Below, piece after piece: positions 46,557-56,885 of a DNA stretch of 64,000 bases. Both the position numbers and the translations under genes were made by a program. Source of the DNA: Paraconiothyrium sp. Pb-2020 (lineage: Eukaryota > Ascomycota > Dothideomycetes > Pleosporales > Didymosphaeriaceae). The stretch spans positions 3,782,001-3,846,000 of the forward strand of contig JAJUBI010000003.1 of NCBI GenBank assembly GCA_022419385.1, written 5' to 3'. Numbering within the stretch: the stretch's first letter is position 1; every line of letters begins with the position of its first letter. The notes under the pieces are model-generated. The model was not told where the DNA came from, did not search any database, and saw only the letters and a program-made list of their open reading frames with translations.

Positions 46557-49500
46557 TTACGGTTCCTCTTTGACCACCTCCTCACACCTTCCACATAGCT
46601 CTTCTTCCGCCTTTTTCTGGTACCGCCAACACCTTGGACACTTCTCTGCTAGCGCCTGGTGCACAACCACGGTCCCAGTCCATGCCTTCTCTTCGTCGGC
46701 TACGAAGTCTTTTTCTGCGTACGTTTCCGCAGACTTTGTTCTTTTCTCAGCGGTCCAACCCATTTCCACGCCGCTCACGACGAATACACCCGCCAGCTCA
46801 TCGCATTGGGCAGGAGTCAATTGTGCTGTCGAATCTTTCGACTTAATCCCGCCTATAGCTTTGGAGAAATGGCTCTCGAACCACGGGCACGATTGCCCCT
46901 CGCCAGAATAGATGGCAACGGCGGACTCGAGCGAAGAACCGAGCTTCTTGTCGGCGCGAAGGCGCTCCTGCGCTGCCTTTACAGCTGTGTTGACACGATC
47001 GATGTATGTTTGCGTTTCGGTCAGAAATTTCTGGGTTTCCGGCTTCGCGCGTGGCAGCGGTGTCCAAACCGCTCGAGCAGGGTGTATACTCTTCGTCTTG
47101 AGCCCATCGGGTGTGTAATCCCAGACCTCCTCGACGAGGAGTGGGCAAACAGGTGCGAGCATCTGCAACAGCTCATAGAAGATGAGGCCGACCACTTTTT
47201 GCAGTTCCTGGCAGTCTGTTCTTCGCCCTGTATAAATGCGGTCTTTGAGCGTCTCGAAGTAGAAGGCAGAGAGATCGTTGGTGATATATTTGTTGATCAG
47301 ATTGACGCCTTTGAAAAACTCGTATCTGGTGTAATAGCTGTGAACGTCGTGGCTCACTTTGGTAAGACGGTGCACTGCGAGCCTGTCCACGAGGCTCTGG
47401 AGTGGTGCTCGCGAGGCTCCGAGATCATGTTCTCGAATGAGCTCATTGCGAACATCACCGAAAGAGTCATAGAGGGGTGGACAGGATGGTAGGGACAGCA
47501 CGCCGAGAAGCCACTTAAAGGTGACTCTATACTTATGCAAAGCTTGGTTGACAGACATGAGGACAGGTTGGCCAATAGTGACATCTCTCATGTAATCGCT
47601 GCTGGCGACCCACAGCCTCAATGCGTCAGATCCCATAGCATCGTACGTGGGAGCCGCGCCGTTGGACCCCACTTGCTTAACACCTTTCTGTTTCTTCCGC
47701 TTAACTAGAGGTAACAGCTCGCCGGACATGATCTGGGCTGGATCGATAACGTTACCCAAACTCTTACTCATCTTTCGACCATCCGAATCAAGCGTGAAAC
47801 CATGCGTGATGAGAGTTTTGTAAGGCGCTTTGACCGCACCACTCTCGAAAGGCTGAGTAGCAACATGTGTGAGAAGAGAGGACTGGAACCACCCGCGGTG
47901 CTGGTCAGTGCCTTCGAAATACACATCGGCGACAGGATGATCATTTCGAGAAGGAAGCATTGACCATGAAGTTCCGCTATCAAACCACACATCCATAGTG
48001 TCCCTCCCACGCACATAGGAACCATCGAGGTGCTGAGGTTTCCACGCGGGATCATCTTGTGCATCTGTCCACCACGCATTGATACCACGCTCTTTGATGA
48101 CACTGATGATATGCTGGATCGTCTCTGCGTCCATAGCAGCTTCCAGTTGACCATCTTCGAGAACCCTGTAGAGAGCAGGAATCGGAACGCCCCAAGCGCG
48201 TTGGCGAGAGATGCACCATTGGCTACGCCCTTGGATGAAGCTTTCCAATCGCGAACGACCAGTTTCGGGCATGAAGTTGACATCTTCAATGGCTTTCATA
48301 GCACCATTCTTGATATTGTCGACGTTAGCAAACCACTGCGCTGTTGCTCGCACAATGACTGGTTGCTTCGTTCTCCAGTCGATGGGATACTTATGGCGGT
48401 AATTGTGCTTCACTCTCAGAAGCCCTTGCTTGTCTAGATAGTTGAGGACAGCATTGCTACCAGTCTTTTTTAAGTCTGAAACAGCTAGGCCTCGAAGGAG
48501 TTCAGCTTGCTCAGGAAAAGCTTCCTTCGTAAACGCGCCAGCGTCATCGACAGGAGCAAATGCTTCGATACCGAGTGCGCTGCAGGCGTGGTAGTCCTCC
48601 ATACCATGTCCCGGAGCCATATGAACAAGTCCAGTACCAGAGGAGTCCGTTACAAAGTCCGCATGAAGAATCGGCTGCAGTCCATTCGATTTCTGAAAGG
48701 GGTTCTCGTAGCTGAGCTGGCCGGCTAGATCTGACCCATGCAATTCACTGAGAACAACTTCTACATCGCGACCAAGCATCTTCTGGTATTCCTCCACGCG
48801 AGAAGTTGCAATAATAACCTTCTCATTGTTGTTCTCGGAATCTTGAACGACACTGTACAGCATGTCGTTGTGCACCGCGATAGCTCGGTTCGCAGGGAGA
48901 GTCCATGGTGTCGTTGTCCAGATGACCACGCTGACCGGTTCGGTAATGCTCGAGAGGGCGCCTTCCTGCAGGTTTTTCGTCACATGAACCGGGAACCGTA
49001 CGAAAGCCGCCAATGACTTATAGTTCTCATCGTACTCCAGCTCTGCCTCCGCGAGTGCAGTACGCGACGACGGCGACCAGTATACTGGCTTGAACTGGCG
49101 ATAGATTAGGCCGGCCTCGAACATTTTCTTGAACACCTCTAACTGCCGGATTTCGAAGCCCTTCTCCATCGTCTTGTAGGCATTGTCCCAATCGCCCATA
49201 ACGGCCCATTCCTTGAAACCCTTCATCTGCTTCTCTATTGTCTCTGTAGCCAACTGTGTCGCCGCCTCCCGCACACTTATAGGTTCTGTCTGCGCAAGAT
49301 CTTTCTTCTGCGCCTGCAGCGCTTTGATCTCAATGGGGAGACCATGGCAGTCCCAGCCCGGGATGTAGCTCACTTTCTTGCCTTGGCCGACTTGGAACCG
49401 ACAGATGAGGTCTTTCGCGATCTTGTTCAGTGCATGGCCGACGTGCAGCGGTCCATTGGCGTACGGCGGCCCATCATGCAGCGTAAACGTAGCAGGCGTC

Positions 49501-49724
49501 TTTCCATCGGCGTCGGGTGCTGAGCGCGAGCTCCGTTGCCAGGCATAGTGCTCATCGGTGCATCGGCGGAGGTATTCGGTGGTGGACGCGGGCAATGGAC
49601 GCGGCGGGAAGGTCGATTTTGGCAAGCGGAGCGTGGACGACCATGATGCGCGTAGAAGTCGCGTCGGGCCTACCATAATAGCATCCTGGGCGGGGCTGTT
49701 GTCTGCGTTGACTGCTGGAGACAT
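46557..49724 (-). CDS. ISM1: Mitochondrial isoleucyl-tRNA synthetase
   Basis: A single exon of 1055 aa. Class I motifs are present: HIGH as PLHVGHALNK (residues 92-101) and KMSKS as DGRKMSKSLGN (about residue 652). Others include GWDCHGLPIE, the editing-domain WTTTPWTLPANRAI and WFDSGTSW. The C-terminus holds a bacterial-type zinc site CPRCWRYQKKAEEELCGRC. This is the bacterial/mitochondrial IleRS form; the cytosolic form differs. Two in-frame starts exist: 49724 (MSPAVNADN) and 49676 (Met17, MVGPTRLLRASWSSTLRL). Met17 begins a typical basic mitochondrial presequence, so it may be the functional start. The enzyme charges tRNA-Ile in mitochondria. Confidence 0.96.
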   Translation of the reverse strand: MSPAVNADNSPAQDAIMVGPTRLLRASWSSTLRLPKSTFPPRPLPASTTEYLRRCTDEHYAWQRSSRSAPDADGKTPATFTLHDGPPYANGPLHVGHALNKIAKDLICRFQVGQGKKVSYIPGWDCHGLPIEIKALQAQKKDLAQTEPISVREAATQLATETIEKQMKGFKEWAVMGDWDNAYKTMEKGFEIRQLEVFKKMFEAGLIYRQFKPVYWSPSSRTALAEAELEYDENYKSLAAFVRFPVHVTKNLQEGALSSITEPVSVVIWTTTPWTLPANRAIAVHNDMLYSVVQDSENNNEKVIIATSRVEEYQKMLGRDVEVVLSELHGSDLAGQLSYENPFQKSNGLQPILHADFVTDSSGTGLVHMAPGHGMEDYHACSALGIEAFAPVDDAGAFTKEAFPEQAELLRGLAVSDLKKTGSNAVLNYLDKQGLLRVKHNYRHKYPIDWRTKQPVIVRATAQWFANVDNIKNGAMKAIEDVNFMPETGRSRLESFIQGRSQWCISRQRAWGVPIPALYRVLEDGQLEAAMDAETIQHIISVIKERGINAWWTDAQDDPAWKPQHLDGSYVRGRDTMDVWFDSGTSWSMLPSRNDHPVADVYFEGTDQHRGWFQSSLLTHVATQPFESGAVKAPYKTLITHGFTLDSDGRKMSKSLGNVIDPAQIMSGELLPLVKRKKQKGVKQVGSNGAAPTYDAMGSDALRLWVASSDYMRDVTIGQPVLMSVNQALHKYRVTFKWLLGVLSLPSCPPLYDSFGDVRNELIREHDLGASRAPLQSLVDRLAVHRLTKVSHDVHSYYTRYEFFKGVNLINKYITNDLSAFYFETLKDRIYTGRRTDCQELQKVVGLIFYELLQMLAPVCPLLVEEVWDYTPDGLKTKSIHPARAVWTPLPRAKPETQKFLTETQTYIDRVNTAVKAAQERLRADKKLGSSLESAVAIYSGEGQSCPWFESHFSKAIGGIKSKDSTAQLTPAQCDELAGVFVVSGVEMGWTAEKRTKSAETYAEKDFVADEEKAWTGTVVVHQALAEKCPRCWRYQKKAEEELCGRCEEVVKEEP

Positions 49725-50053
49725 TTTTTCGCAGCTCCAGCTTCCTCGGCGATGATGCGGAGATTCTTCGGCCGAGGCCGAACAGACCGATACTCAAGTA
49801 CCATGAGCTTCTGTGGAGCTTGACAGATCTGGGTAAAAGTTTTTGGGCACAGAAAGGTACGGAGTATCAGTATATGGTAATATAATGCTGGCGTGAGTCA
49901 CTTGGCTGGGTATGACATGCGTCGACTCATCGGGGTATCTAAAAGTACAATAGTACAAATGCGCCTAGTAAGAGGCATTATCAAGCAGAAACTCACATCC
50001 GGCATAACGCAGCCTAATAAACCTATTGGTCTCAGCCCCTAAGCTCGGCCTCC
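49725..50053. other. Short intergenic region
   Basis: Promoter of the IleRS gene and 3' side of the PHAF1 homologue; nothing else seen. Confidence 0.5.
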
Positions 50054-51625
50054 TCAGTAGATTGTGAGCGAGCTAACAGCTCCGTTCTTTAAGACCTCAA
50101 ATACCATGCCCGGAAAACCGAAAAGCTCCACGTTTCCTACATCTCCAGCTCCCTCTAACAAACCAGAGTCTGCACTCGCGAATTTGCTCTTCTTGTTGGA
50201 GCTATCCTCCCAGCCACCTAAAAGCTCGACACTGCTGCCCGGACTATCGCCCCAACCTCTATTCAGAGCCATACCACGCTGCTGCAAGCGTTCCTCTTCT
50301 TCAGTTGCATAGTAATCTCGATACACTGTTTTGAGCTCTCTCGAGATATCTGCAAAACTCATTTCAGAATTCAACGACTCTCTTCGGAGCTCGGAAGGAA
50401 CATGATCCAAGATCCACCGACAACGCCGGTGGCGATTGAATTGGTATGAACCAGGTACATTGCCGTGGAATATGATCTTTGTGGCCGTAAGATGGTTAAG
50501 GGGTTGCACACTCGGTTCGCCCTGAGTTTCTGATGTGCTGCTGTCGGATGTTTGCGAGGGCGGAGAGATTTCTGTAGGCTGGGAGATGAGAATGTCAAAC
50601 CCATGATGATAATAATTGTAGAAGTGCTCAGCCGCCGCGACTTCGCGCTCCTGCGCTTCTATGGCAGCCTCGTCATCACCTCCCCATTCATCATCATTGT
50701 CTGTATCGATTGCTGAGCCGCGGTCAGAACCAAGCAACTCATCTGGGGTAAGCCTTGCGCCGGAAGTTTCAGACACGTCGCTTATCCTGCGGTCCTTGTG
50801 TATCGAAAGTCGATGGTCATTCTTCCTGTAGACGGAGTCTGGTGCTCCCAATTCCATAATGAGATCTTGAGGGGTCGTCTCGCTCAGGATGATCCAGAAT
50901 GAAGGGCTCGATCGCCTGACAAGCTCTATTCGCCCTTCTCCATGCACCCTGACTAGCTCGACTTCGTCTGGACTTCCCTCTTTCCCTTTCCCTGATAAGA
51001 CGAAAGCCCTCGGATTTGGCGGTAGAGCTGTGAAAAGAGAGCCTCGTGCTTTCTGCCACGATTCGCCGTTGAAGATGGCCATCGACTTTGCAGGTCCAGT
51101 AGCCGAAGATGATAGCAAGGATATGAAGTCCTTCTTCGGAGAATACGCTCCATGCTGCACAGGGAAGTTGAACGCTACACCTGGATACGAGAGGTTGTAG
51201 ATGCCGTTCGCACTGAGTTCGCCATTACTTGGTGGCATGTATTCTCCTCCATATGTCGGTCCTAGTAGCTTATCATATATGTGTCTGAACCTGGGCCCTG
51301 AAGGTCCTGTGGATATGCCTCCATGACCTTCGGTTGGCTTGAAGACTTCTACATCCTTATAAATTAACCTCGCTTTCGTGAAATCGAGCACTTCGATCAA
51401 TCGCAATCGCTGATCTGGACCATCGAACTGCAGTCGCAGACCATTATCTGGAAGAACGATGTGGACGGGAGATGCGATGGGTCGCGAGTCATCGTGGTAT
51501 AGCTGAAACCTCGGAAATGCCCGGACCTCTGCCTTTATCATGGTCAGTATCTCATGCAGAGAGCAGCCAAGTGTCATGAAGCCGATGCTCCTCCCAGGCA
51601 CCAGTTGCATCGCCCCGTCCTCCAT
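50054..51625 (-). CDS. PHAF1/C16orf70 (UPF0183) family protein
   Basis: A single exon of 523 aa. The N-terminus is the UPF0183 signature: LVPGRSIGFMTLGCSLHEIL, then VHIVLPDNGLRLQFDGPDQRLRLIEV. Next comes TYGGEYMPPSNGELSANGIY with NLSYPGVAFNFP, and ILSETTPQDLIMELGAPDSVYRK near residue 260. The fungal protein has an acidic insert (~285-330, DNDDEWGGDDE) and a Ser/Thr-rich linker before HFYNYYHHGFDILI and ATKIIFHGNVPGSYQFNRHRRC. In animals PHAF1 (MYTHO) forms a complex with BCAS3 that goes to the phagophore. A BCAS3-type gene lies at 12-15.7 kb. The fungal function is inferred only from this homology. Confidence 0.92.
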   Translation of the reverse strand: MEDGAMQLVPGRSIGFMTLGCSLHEILTMIKAEVRAFPRFQLYHDDSRPIASPVHIVLPDNGLRLQFDGPDQRLRLIEVLDFTKARLIYKDVEVFKPTEGHGGISTGPSGPRFRHIYDKLLGPTYGGEYMPPSNGELSANGIYNLSYPGVAFNFPVQHGAYSPKKDFISLLSSSATGPAKSMAIFNGESWQKARGSLFTALPPNPRAFVLSGKGKEGSPDEVELVRVHGEGRIELVRRSSPSFWIILSETTPQDLIMELGAPDSVYRKNDHRLSIHKDRRISDVSETSGARLTPDELLGSDRGSAIDTDNDDEWGGDDEAAIEAQEREVAAAEHFYNYYHHGFDILISQPTEISPPSQTSDSSTSETQGEPSVQPLNHLTATKIIFHGNVPGSYQFNRHRRCRWILDHVPSELRRESLNSEMSFADISRELKTVYRDYYATEEEERLQQRGMALNRGWGDSPGSSVELLGGWEDSSNKKSKFASADSGLLEGAGDVGNVELFGFPGMVFEVLKNGAVSSLTIY

Positions 51626-52549
51626 AGTGGAAGAAATGGTTTGGTAACTTCTATCTGACGTTTGAGAAGTAAATCTTGCACCAGTATGAGATATCGGGCA
51701 CGCGCGCTTGGCGGCGTACGCTGGCTATGATATGCGGGAGTTATTGCGCTTCGACGTTCGCGGCCTCTGGTGCTTTAGCCTTCGGGCTTCGGGGTCTTCG
51801 ATAGGTGACTTTGGAGCTTTAGTGATCTGTAATTCTAGTGCGTCAACGAATAGTGCCTGTGGTGCTGCAGCGGTTGGCGGTGTTCGGGCTTCCCCAATCG
51901 GTCGTTATGGTGTTTCGATGAGTAGTTGCCGAGGTGCTTCGACCGACGGCGGTTCTGGCGCTTCCACAGGCGGTGCTTTAGGAGCTACCAAAGACGGTGG
52001 CTCAAGCGTTTCGAACCTAGAGGCTCCAACAGGCAGTTGTTCTCGTGCTTTGTCCACGCGGTCAGAGGTGAGACCGTGACCCAAGGCAGTGCGATCCGGC
52101 CTTGAGCGGCGACCAAAAGAGAGTATGTGGCGATAATGAAGGTTTTGAGTATAGTGGTGCGCGGTAGCTGGAATGCAGTAGCTGGACTACGTAGGGTCAC
52201 AGGTGGAGGTAGTGGGAGGAGGGGTAGTGGGGTTACAGGCGCAGCAGAGCATATGATAGGCACGGGTACACTGCTAATGCAGATAAACGGCTGTGGTTCA
52301 AGCGGATGTTGCCGTATCAAGTTACGACACGAAAGAAGCACGCCAGGATCAGACGCTGGTCGTGAGAGGTGTTGAACTTGGTGCTGGTTGACCGGTACCG
52401 TTCCGCGCGTTCGGAATCAAGCGACTAGCGCGACGTTGCAGGGATCAGCGCTCGAGCAGCTCGGCTCCGTGTTTGTTTACGTGCCGAGCTTCCATCAACA
52501 CGATAATCACCATCAGCTTTCTTCGCGAAAACACACAACACCGCCAAAC
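51626..52549. other. Divergent promoter region with a degenerate repeat
   Basis: Lies between the PHAF1 homologue (minus) and kinesin-5 (plus). It contains the repeat at 51770-52035. The 123-codon plus frame at 51708-52079 is only the Gly/Ala/Ser-rich shadow of that repeat. The last ~130 bp look like the kinesin leader. Confidence 0.5.
51770..52035. repeat. Degenerate ~24-30 bp repeat, Pro/Glu/Ala-coding on minus
   Basis: Units resembling GGTGCTTCnACCGACGGCGGTTCTG recur with many substitutions. On the minus strand the same bases read a Pro/Glu/Ala-rich frame (ETLEPPSLVAPKAPPVEAP, EPPSVEAPRQLLIETP) that hits TAA near 51930 and then resumes in the same frame (RTPPTAAAPQALFVD). This may be a decayed coding minisatellite from a proline-rich protein gene. 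No start or domain is evident. Confidence 0.45.
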
Positions 52550-55500
52550 ATGTCGGGGCCACCTCGATCTGTGCAGGTGCCTACTAAACGGACGACCGGC
52601 TCAATGCGCCCACCAATGATGCGTCCGACCTCACATCTAGCCCGCGGGCGCTCCGCAACACCTGCACAAGACGGAAGACAATCGCGAGCAGAATCAGTAG
52701 CTTCCACGAGAACTGTGCGGTCATCTCCGTCTTCGAACCTCAAGCGCAAGGAACGCGATTTCGAAGCCGCCGACGAGGAAACCAATATCAATGTTGTCGT
52801 TCGGTGTAGAGGCCGCAACGATCGCGAAGTAAAAGAAAATTCCGGTGTCGTTGTGTCTACAAATGGAATCAAGGGAAGCACTGTAGAGCTTTCGATGGGC
52901 CCGAGCGCGCTCAGCAACAAATCGTACCAATTCGACAAAGTCTTTTCGCCCGCTGCCGATCAAAACATGGTTTTTGACGAGGTTGTGGCTCCCATACTGG
53001 ACGAGGTATGTAGGGCGGCCGAGATGCATCTCCATGAGCTGACTTGTATCAGGTGCTTGGGGGCTTCAACTGCACCATCTTTGCATACGGCCAGACGGGC
53101 ACTGGCAAGACATACACGATGACTGGCGATATTTCAAATATCCTTCCTCTTCCAGATGCTGCCGGTATCATTCCTCGCGTTCTTTACGCCCTTTTCAGCA
53201 AACTCGAATCGGAAGAGACGGAAAACTCGGTCAAATGCTCTTTCATTGAGCTTTACAACGAAGAGCTACGAGATTTGCTATCGACAGACGATAACGTTAA
53301 GCTCAAGATATACGATGATAACAGCAAGAAGGGGCACAGCACGACTTTGGTCCAGGGAATGGAAGAGTGCCACCTCAAGTCAGCTGCGCAAGGTATCAAG
53401 CTGCTCTCTGACGGAACCAACAAGCGACAAGTGGCAGCGACAAAGTGCAACGATCTCAGTTCGCGAAGTCACACAGTCTTCACGATTACTGTTTACATGA
53501 AACGCGTGTCGGAAGACGGTGTGGAATACTTGAGTGCCGGAAAGCTCAACCTTGTCGATCTTGCTGGAAGCGAGAATATCCAACGTAGTGGAGCAGAGAA
53601 TAAACGCGCAGCTGAGGCAGGTCTCATCAACAAGAGTTTGCTAACTCTTGGTCGCGTTATCAACGCACTGGTAGAACGCGGCTCACACATTCCATACCGA
53701 GAATCAAAATTGACCCGCTTGCTACAAGACTCTTTGGGCGGCCGAACGAAGACTTGCATTATCGCAACCCTGTCGCCCGCTAAAAGCAACCTTGAAGAGA
53801 CAATATCGACCCTCGACTACGCCTTCCGTGCAAAGAATATTCGTAATAAGCCCCAGGTCAATCAGTTGATGTCAAAGAAAACCCTACTTAAAGAGTTCAC
53901 CGCGGAAATCGAAAAGCTAAAGAGCGAATTGATCGCGACTAGACAGCGAAATGGCGTTTACCTCACGCAGGAGAATTACGAAGAGATTACGACTATTAGC
54001 GAGTCTAGGCGCATCCTGAGCGAAGAACAACGAGACAAAATCGAAACGATGGAGGCGAACCTTCGCAATAAGGTGGAAGAGCTTTTCAGCTTGACAACGA
54101 ACTTCCAAAACCTCAAGAAGGACAACGAGCAGACTAGGCTCACTCTTGAGGGTACGAAGGGCATACTTGAAAAGACCGAAGCCGTTCTGACTTTGACGCG
54201 ACAAAATCTCGCCGAAGAGACCGAATTGCGGAAAGCGCACGCGAAGACGGAAGGCGAACTTGTTGAGATCGGCCAGAGCATGATCTCGACACTCGGGAAG
54301 ACGACGTCTGATATTGATGCTTTACGCTCCAAGATCCGCCGAAGATCTGAACTACACTCTCAAAACCGACAGCACTGGGCAACTTCCCAGAGCCAGGTCG
54401 TGGACACCACCCAACTCGTCGACACCCGCATAGCGCAGTTCCGCAACCAACAAGAGCAGATGATGGAGAGTCTATCATCAAGGATGCAAGCTTTCGTGAC
54501 TGACGAGCTTGACAAGCTTGGTGCCTCTCAGACGTTCTTGGAAGAGAAGATGAAGGCTTATGGAACATCCGAGCAAGAAGTCAACGAGCAGACTGCCAAA
54601 GCTCGCGATGACATGAATCAGGTATTGGAAGAGATCAGAACGCTGCGGGAAGATGTAAAGCGGAAGGTCGGTGCTGGTCTCAATGAGCTATCTGCAGCAG
54701 CTGAGAAGATATCCGCGAACATCATTACGGAGTTGGAGAATTTCCAGTCAGAGGTGAGCCGTTACTGACATGTTGGTATAGACTTTGCTAATGGTGACAG
54801 CTCCATACATCCTACCAGGCACTTGGCCGAGAGTTCAAGAATACTTTCGTCGATCTAACCAAATCTCTCAACGAGCAACAAGCCGAAAACGAACGATTAC
54901 ACCAGCAAGTCCAAGAAGCAAATTCCGCGCTTGTGCAAGCCAACAAAGCTTCCCAAGGTCGTCTCCTCCAGGTCGTTGACGAGGAAAAGCAGAAATCAGC
55001 GGAAGAGCGCCAGCAGCTGCTAGCGCAGGTCACGTCGCTTATTAATGCCAACGCAGACGCGCAGGACAAGCGTTTGAACGAAAAGATCTTTGGTGTGTGC
55101 GAAGAAATTGGCACTGCGAATGCTTCTTTCGAAGTTGAACACTCTGCATACTCTGAGGGGGTGGGTAACTGGATCAACAAGTCCAAGGACATCCTTGCTG
55201 GAATATCCAAGTCGCAAGATACGGTCAAGACCAAGATCAAGAGTGATTTCTCGGCAGTAAACCAACGGTCTAGTTCGATCAAGAACACGACCACTTCGGT
55301 TCACGACAGTACAGTAAAGATTGTGGAAGCCCAGATGGAGCAGATGGACACACAGTTACAGTCATTGGACGATATCATGTCGCGCGTGCGCGAGCAAAAC
55401 GACGCCCATCACACTGCCCATACAAGCTCCCTTAGTGCACTGTCGTCCACCGTTCAGTCTTCATACTCGAGTATCGGCGAACATCTCTCCACATCCTTTG

Positions 55501-56171
55501 CTCGGGTACAATCGCTGGAGTCCGATGTAACCGCTCAGACGACCGCGCTCAAAGAAACGCTTCCAGCTCTAGCAGAGGATGCAAACATCCGCGCTCCCCT
55601 ACATGAGCTCCGTAGCGCAATTGAAGGCCAAGAACTGCTCGAGTACAACCCCACCGGAGAGACACCACAACGGGTCAACTACACCATTCCGGACAAACTT
55701 CCGCGGACTGAGGCGCACGAATACCTCCTATCTCGTCTTCGCGATGGCCCTGTATCGGCAGATGCTCGTAGTCCAACCAAGGGTTTAGTCTTCAACGACA
55801 CGGAAAACGAAACAACGGACATTTTCGATTCGGTTACGAAGCCCAACTTTGGTCGGTCCGTCAGCGCACATAGCGTCGCTGTGCCCCTCGGTGGCTCTCT
55901 CCGCGAGCTGGATGTTAATGTCGTCGCGCAAGAAAACCACACACAGCCATTACCTATCGTGTCTCACTCTGATGCTATGGTCGTAGCGGCGCCTCCGCTT
56001 AAGAAGCAACGCAGCGAGGACACAAAGTTGCCAATGAAGAGGATGACTAGAAAGACAGTTGGAGGAGAGGGCAAGGGTGATCGGGAGAATTTGACGATTA
56101 CAAACTTCAGCTCAAGTATCGGACCGGGACTTGCAAAGGGCAGGAGGTTACGGAGCCATGGGAGCAATTAG
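52550..56171 (+). CDS. bimC: Kinesin-5 (BimC/Cut7/Eg5) mitotic motor
   Basis: Exons 52550..53005, 53053..54753 and 54801..56171 (both introns 47 bp) give 1175 aa. A basic Ser/Pro-rich N-terminus (1-80) precedes the motor (~80-430): INVVVRCRGRNDREVKENSG, P-loop GQTGTGKT at 165-172, switch I NDLSSRSHTVF, switch II LVDLAGSE, and HIPYRESKLTRLLQDSLGG. The neck YAFRAKNIRNKPQVNQ leads into a long coiled coil (LKEFTAEIEKLKSELIATRQ onward). The tail includes ARSPTKGLVF, a plausible BimC-box region for Cdk phosphorylation, and a basic end KGRRLRSHGSN. Kinesin-5 forms bipolar tetramers that slide antiparallel spindle microtubules. The first splice falls just after PILDE and restores VLGGFNCTIFAYG. Confidence 0.97.
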
Positions 56172-56885
56172 GTGGTCTAGCTGAAGGGTGTTTATTGCAT
56201 GGCCCCAGGAGTTAATCATGGGTTTCGGTTTCTGGATATGGTGGGCTGTTGGAATGCTTTGTCGAGAGGGCGTTTCGTGCCAAAGGGCGATGGATAAGAA
56301 CGGATGGCGTTGGATATATCCAGCTGCTCAGGAGCTGATGCAGCAATTAATAACTTTGTCTCTTCATTCTCTGGCCCATGCCTTGCATTGAACGTTGCCA
56401 GACGGATTGGATTAGGTTGGTGGAGGCTAGCTGAACGAAAGAAGGTCCCGAGGTCGGTGCTCTTCCCTTCTCTAGACCCACCATCTGAAGCATACACGCC
56501 CTAGACGCGGGCGACGGAATGCAAGGCGTATTATAAATTGCTCCGAAGGCGCCGCGAAGAGTCACACAGTTTGAGGGCATCTGGCGCAGCATCTCATTCG
56601 AGCTTCCTTGCACAGCGTTAGCAGGCGCATCGCGACGTGCTACGGCTGTGGGCATAGGCATAGTCGACGGCGTGTGGTTCCCCGCACCAGCACTAGCGAG
56701 CAAGCTACCCCAACGTCATCGCATCCGCTCTCCAAACCGACCCGACAACGCCCACTTCCTGCAAAGCCATTCGCCGAGCCTGCGTCGCCGAGCCTTGTCG
56801 CCGTTGCGCGCTAGACATCTAGCTGTAGTGGGCCACATTGGGCACGTCCGTCGCAATCGAATTGTCATTGTATAAGTGCGCCGCC
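56172..56885. other. Intergenic region
   Basis: 3' UTR of kinesin-5 and promoter of the succinate-semialdehyde dehydrogenase gene, both plus strand. No further feature. Confidence 0.5.

Noticed and set aside
46659..47492. 277-codon frame antisense to the IleRS gene
   Set aside because: Opposite strand of a well-supported synthetase exon.
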